Source: Sanderia malayensis
Taxonomy: Eukaryota; Cnidaria; Scyphozoa; Semaeostomeae; Pelagiidae
NCBI GenBank assembly: GCA_013076295.1
Contig: RQOL01000882.1
Span: forward strand, 496,001-560,000
Length of the DNA stretch: 64,000 nt
Direction: 5' to 3'
The notes beneath the pieces are model-generated. The model made no database searches. It was not told where the DNA came from and saw nothing but the letters and a program-made list of their open reading frames with translations. Both the position numbers and the translations under genes were made by a program. Below, one piece after another: positions 60,521 to 64,000 of the stretch (positions are counted from its first letter, which is position 1; every line of letters starts with the position of its first letter).

Positions 60521-63500
60521 CACAGGTAAAAACGTGGTAAAATTCCACGCTAGTGAAGTAACACAACAACGTGAAATTCTTCGTTAAATATCACAGTTAT
60601 GTGAAATTCTCTAGTCTTAAAAATGCTATTATTGTGAAATGCCCCGGTGAAATGCCCCGCCTCGTGAAATTGACGTACTGGTGAAATGCCACACTTCGTG
60701 AAATGCCCCATGAAATATTGCGATAACGTGAAATGCGATGTTCAGTCTGAATAACACATCTTGTGAAATACCACGTAAAATGCAACAAAAGGCAAAATTC
60801 CCTAAAGGATGAAATGACGCATTCCGTGAAATGTTACACGAAATACGACACACAGTGAAATGCGATGTTCAGTCTGAATAACACATGTCGTGAAATACCA
60901 CGTGAAATGCAACAAAACACGAAATTCCTTAAAGGGTGAAATGACGCATTCCGTGAAATATTACACGAAATACGACACACAGTGAAATGCGATGTTCAGT
61001 CTGAATAGCACATCTCGTGAAATACCACGTAAAATGCAACAAAACACGAAATTCCCTAAAGGGTGAAATGACGCATTCCGTGAAATATTACACGAAATAC
61101 GACACACAGTGAAATGCGATGTTCAGTGTGAATAGCACATCTCGTGAAATACCACGTAAAATGCAACAAAACACGAAATTCTTTGCTGGGTGAAGTAACT
61201 GGTCATGTAAAATACCACATGAAATAAAACTTTGCGTGACATATTGTGATATATGTGTTGTGTCATTCAATCTTGGGTTGTTGTTCTTGCGTTCGTTCGG
61301 GTTTTTTTTAGCTTGTTATTGGTATTTCCACTATTTAACAAAGCATGGTGTTGGTTAACACAGGTAAAAACGTGGTAAAATTCCACGCTAGTGAAATAAC
61401 ACAACAACGTGAAATTCTTCGTGAAATACCACACTTATGTGAAATTCTCTAGTCTTAAAAATGCTATTATTGTGAAATGCCCCGGTGAAATGCCCCGGCT
61501 CGTGAAATTGACGTATTGGTGAAATGCCACATTTCGTGAAATGCCCCATGAAATATTGCGATAACGTGAAATGCGATGTTCAGTCTGAATAACACATGTC
61601 GTGAAATACCACGTGAAATGCAACAAAACACGAAATTCCCTAAAGGGTGAAATGACGCATTCCGTGAAATATTACACGAAATACGACACACAGTGAAATG
61701 CGATGTTCAGTCTGAATAACACATGTCGTGAAATACCACGTGAAATGCAACAAAACACGAAATTCCCTAAAGGGTGAAATGACGCATTCCGTGAAATATT
61801 ACACGAAATACGACACACAGTGAAATGCGATGTTCAGTCTGAATAACTCATGTCGTGAAATACCACGTGAAATGCAACAAAACACGAAATTCCCTAAAGG
61901 GTGAAATGACGCATTCCGTGAAATATTACACGAAATACGACACACAGTGAAATGCGATGTTCAGTCTGAATAGCGCATCTCGTGAAATACCACGTAAAAT
62001 GCAACAAAACACGAAATTCTTTGCTGGGTGAAGTAACTGGTCATGTAAAATACCACATGAAATAAAACTTTGCGTGACATATTGTGATATATGTGTTGTG
62101 TCATTCAATCTTGGGTTGTTGTTCTTGCGTTCTTTCGGGGTTTTTTTAGCTTGTTATTGGTATTTCCACTATTTAACAAAGCATGGTGTTGGTTAATAGA
62201 TCAAAAATTTTTGAAATAAATCGTGAAATAAACCTTCCGTGAAACGTATGAGTCTGAAAATGGTCTGGAATGTGCCAAGAATATTTCTAAAAATTTTCAA
62301 ATTAAATTTACGACATTTATTCGTTTGTTTCATAAAATACATGTATTTTCTTTAAATACCACGTGTAAAATCTCGAAATTTGCGTGCCCTGCTTTAAACA
62401 TGTGACATTCAGTAGCCAATCAAATCGCTCCATTCTAAAAACCGTTGGAAAATGAGAAGTGCAATGCCACGTGGAACGCATTGTCGTCGTCGAGTGCGTG
62501 TCACGGACGTACACACTACCTTTACTTGGATGCACACTTTCACGTTTCAAAAACTTAAATCTGAAACACAATCTTGCACATGAGATGAAAATTCAAACGA
62601 AAACTTAATAAGAAGTAGAGAAATCTGGAAATTACGAACAAGAAACTTATTGAAGCGACCTTGGGAATCGAAGATCGACGACAGCCAAGCCAAGAACAAG
62701 TTTAGGCCCACATTTAGCATCAACAATTAAAGGTAAGGTTTTGAATTCATTTTTGTCACAATAGAACAATTCCTTGTTATTTTATTCTAACTTGACGGGT
62801 ATTTTTATTTTGAATTGATTTTTAACATTTAGATCAACGAAGGAAAAATTGGACTGCCAGGATTCATGAATTAAAAAAGACTTCAAAATGAGGTGACGGA
62901 CGAAGATGAGGAAACTTTAACTGGTACGCAACGCAGCGCAGCAGCAAAAATGTTGAGAAAATTTGTGAAGAATTCCAGAAATAATATGCAGAGCAGCAAA
63001 AACAGATAAATATACAACTTTTATGCCTTTTGGCAAGAACTTTAACATTTTTATATTGTAGTTGATTGATATTTTTGGGTTGCTGTTCTGTGAACCATCT
63101 GTTGGCATTTCACAAGTGGCTTACCCTTCTATGTTATTTTATTTGTTGAATAATTGAAAAATGAGTTATCTGTTCACAAGCAATAGTATTTCTCATCTGT
63201 GTTGTTTCATGCTATTTTGCGCTGTCGTATTTCATGGTAAATTCATTTCACCAACACAGTATTGCACGAGGTATTTCACGCTGTTGGATTGCACGGGGAA
63301 TTTCTCCCCAGTGTGGTATTTATCCCTTGGTAAAATACCACGCGTCATTTCACCAAGACAGTATTGCACGCGGTATTTCACGCTGTTGGATTGCACGGGG
63401 AATTTCTCCCCAGTGTGGTATTTATCCCTTGGTAAAATGCCACGCGTCATTTCACCAACACAGTATTGCACGCGGTATTTCACGCTGTTACATTTAACGG

Positions 63501-63743
63501 GGAATTTCTCCCCAGTGTGGTATTTATCCCTTGGTAAAATGCCACGCGTCATTTCACCAACACAGTATTGCACGCGGTATTTCACGCTGTTACATTTAAC
63601 GGGGAATTTCTCGGGGGTGTGGTATTGCACCCTTGGTAAAATGCCACGCGTCATTTCACGAGCACATTATTGCTGTTGTGGGTGATTTTACGCTGCATTT
63701 TACGAGTCATTTCCTGGGGTATTTCTCAGCGTTTTTACCTGTG
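60521..63743. mobile_element. 3.2-kb non-autonomous DNA transposon built of GTGAAAT motifs
   Basis: Terminal inverted repeats of 14 bp, CACAGGTAAAAACG at 60521 and its complement ending at 63743; GAC on both sides (60518-60520, 63744-63746). The empty site is at 42184-42195. Left half: two 838-840 bp direct copies (60521-61360, 61361-62198), each containing three to four 127-bp units. Right half: four 102-bp units at about 63245-63660. Both halves are dominated by GTGAAAT followed by CCAC/GCCAC words, pointing inward from each end (inverted on the right). The middle (about 62200-63150) is single copy without a gene. CAC ends with a 3-bp duplication would suit a CACTA-like superfamily, but the class is uncertain. 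Confidence 0.85.
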
Positions 63744-64000
63744 GACAGGCCTACTTACTTCAGGGTCCACATATTCACTGGTATCTTCATCAATTTGTGG
63801 TTCATTAACTTCTTGCATTCTAGCTCCAGCAAATCCTCTGCGTTTTGTACGGTACTTTGATGTATTTTACCACCAACCATGTCTAAAAATCCGTGCAATA
63901 TGCAATTTTCTTCTCAATTCTGGCTTGTCTAAATTCGATTTTACATTCGTCCGTCACACGTGACACAACCTTCCACTCTTTCTAGCTTACACCTACTTCA
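63744..64000 (-). pseudogene. Mutator-like transposase relic, continuation of second copy
   Basis: Matches 42190-42420 (GGCCTACTTCAGGGTCCACA onward) and carries on past the inserted element. It runs off the right edge of the window. Confidence 0.6.

Larger units (their letters stand above)
47575..64000. repeat. Segmental duplication copy B
   Basis: Second copy of the 24440-42480 segment, same orientation, extending to the window edge. Private to B are about 58573-59268 and the 3.2-kb element 60521-63743. Confidence 0.9.

Noticed and set aside
60597..62108. Several 60-74 codon minus-strand frames rich in Phe, His and Ile
   Set aside because: They recur with each 127-bp or 838-bp unit of the GTGAAAT element and are not independent genes.
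1..64000. tRNA or rRNA genes
   Set aside because: I looked for cloverleaf-like and rRNA core sequences by eye and found none I could support; a covariance-model scan would be decisive.

Overview
This is a 64 kb piece of an animal nuclear genome. It is AT-rich and intron-rich, with GT-AG introns, metazoan gene families (LACTB, Atos/FAM214, WSC-domain and HEPN-NACHT proteins), many DNA transposons and a degenerate CCCTAA tract. The mix of HEPN(DZIP3-type)-NACHT genes, SWIM/Mutator-type elements and RTE LINEs fits a marine invertebrate such as a cnidarian or sponge. I cannot name the species from sequence alone. All exon models were built by hand from splice sites, reading-phase continuity and protein similarity recalled from memory. 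No alignment program was run.

Left part (1-24 kb): three ordinary but interesting genes. On the minus strand (7187 down to 763, running off the left edge) is a secreted protein with an acidic leader, about eight cysteine/proline-rich repeats and a WSC domain. Head-to-head with it, on the plus strand (8661-13212), is a seven-exon LACTB homologue carrying one in-frame stop in exon 2. Convergent with LACTB, on the minus strand (19763 down to 14021), is an Atos/FAM214 homologue whose 5' end was not found. One 93-bp repeat family with hairpin-forming ends fills or occupies introns of all three genes. From 19.8 to 24.4 kb there is telomere-like sequence, a MITE cluster, empty AT-rich DNA and a 5'-truncated RTE LINE.

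Right part (24.4-64 kb): a tandem segmental duplication. Copy A (about 24.44-42.48 kb) and copy B (about 47.57-64.0 kb) each carry one large minus-strand innate-immunity-type gene. Its order is HEPN (DZIP3 type), a short low-complexity linker, NACHT, leucine-rich-repeat-like region, then two consecutive divergent TIR-like domains. Copy A reads open through 13 exons (about 1345 residues). Copy B has a frameshift in a homopolymer tract just before the last LRR-like segment, so its TIR-like part is out of frame. A relic of a third copy lies at 47.02-47.46 kb. Between the copies is a decayed Mutator-like (MULE) transposase with a SWIM-type zinc finger. Behind each gene is a relic of another Mutator-like transposase.

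The duplication gives natural empty sites, so several insertions can be delimited to the base: a 2.03-kb element with 9-bp target duplication, a 1.04-kb TTAA element, a LINE tail with 7-bp duplication, a long palindrome (all in A) and a 3.2-kb element built of GTGAAAT motifs with 3-bp duplication (in B). The most noteworthy candidate system is the duplicated HEPN-NACHT-LRR-TIR-TIR gene, which places a putative RNase-fold domain and two NADase-fold domains on one NTPase scaffold.
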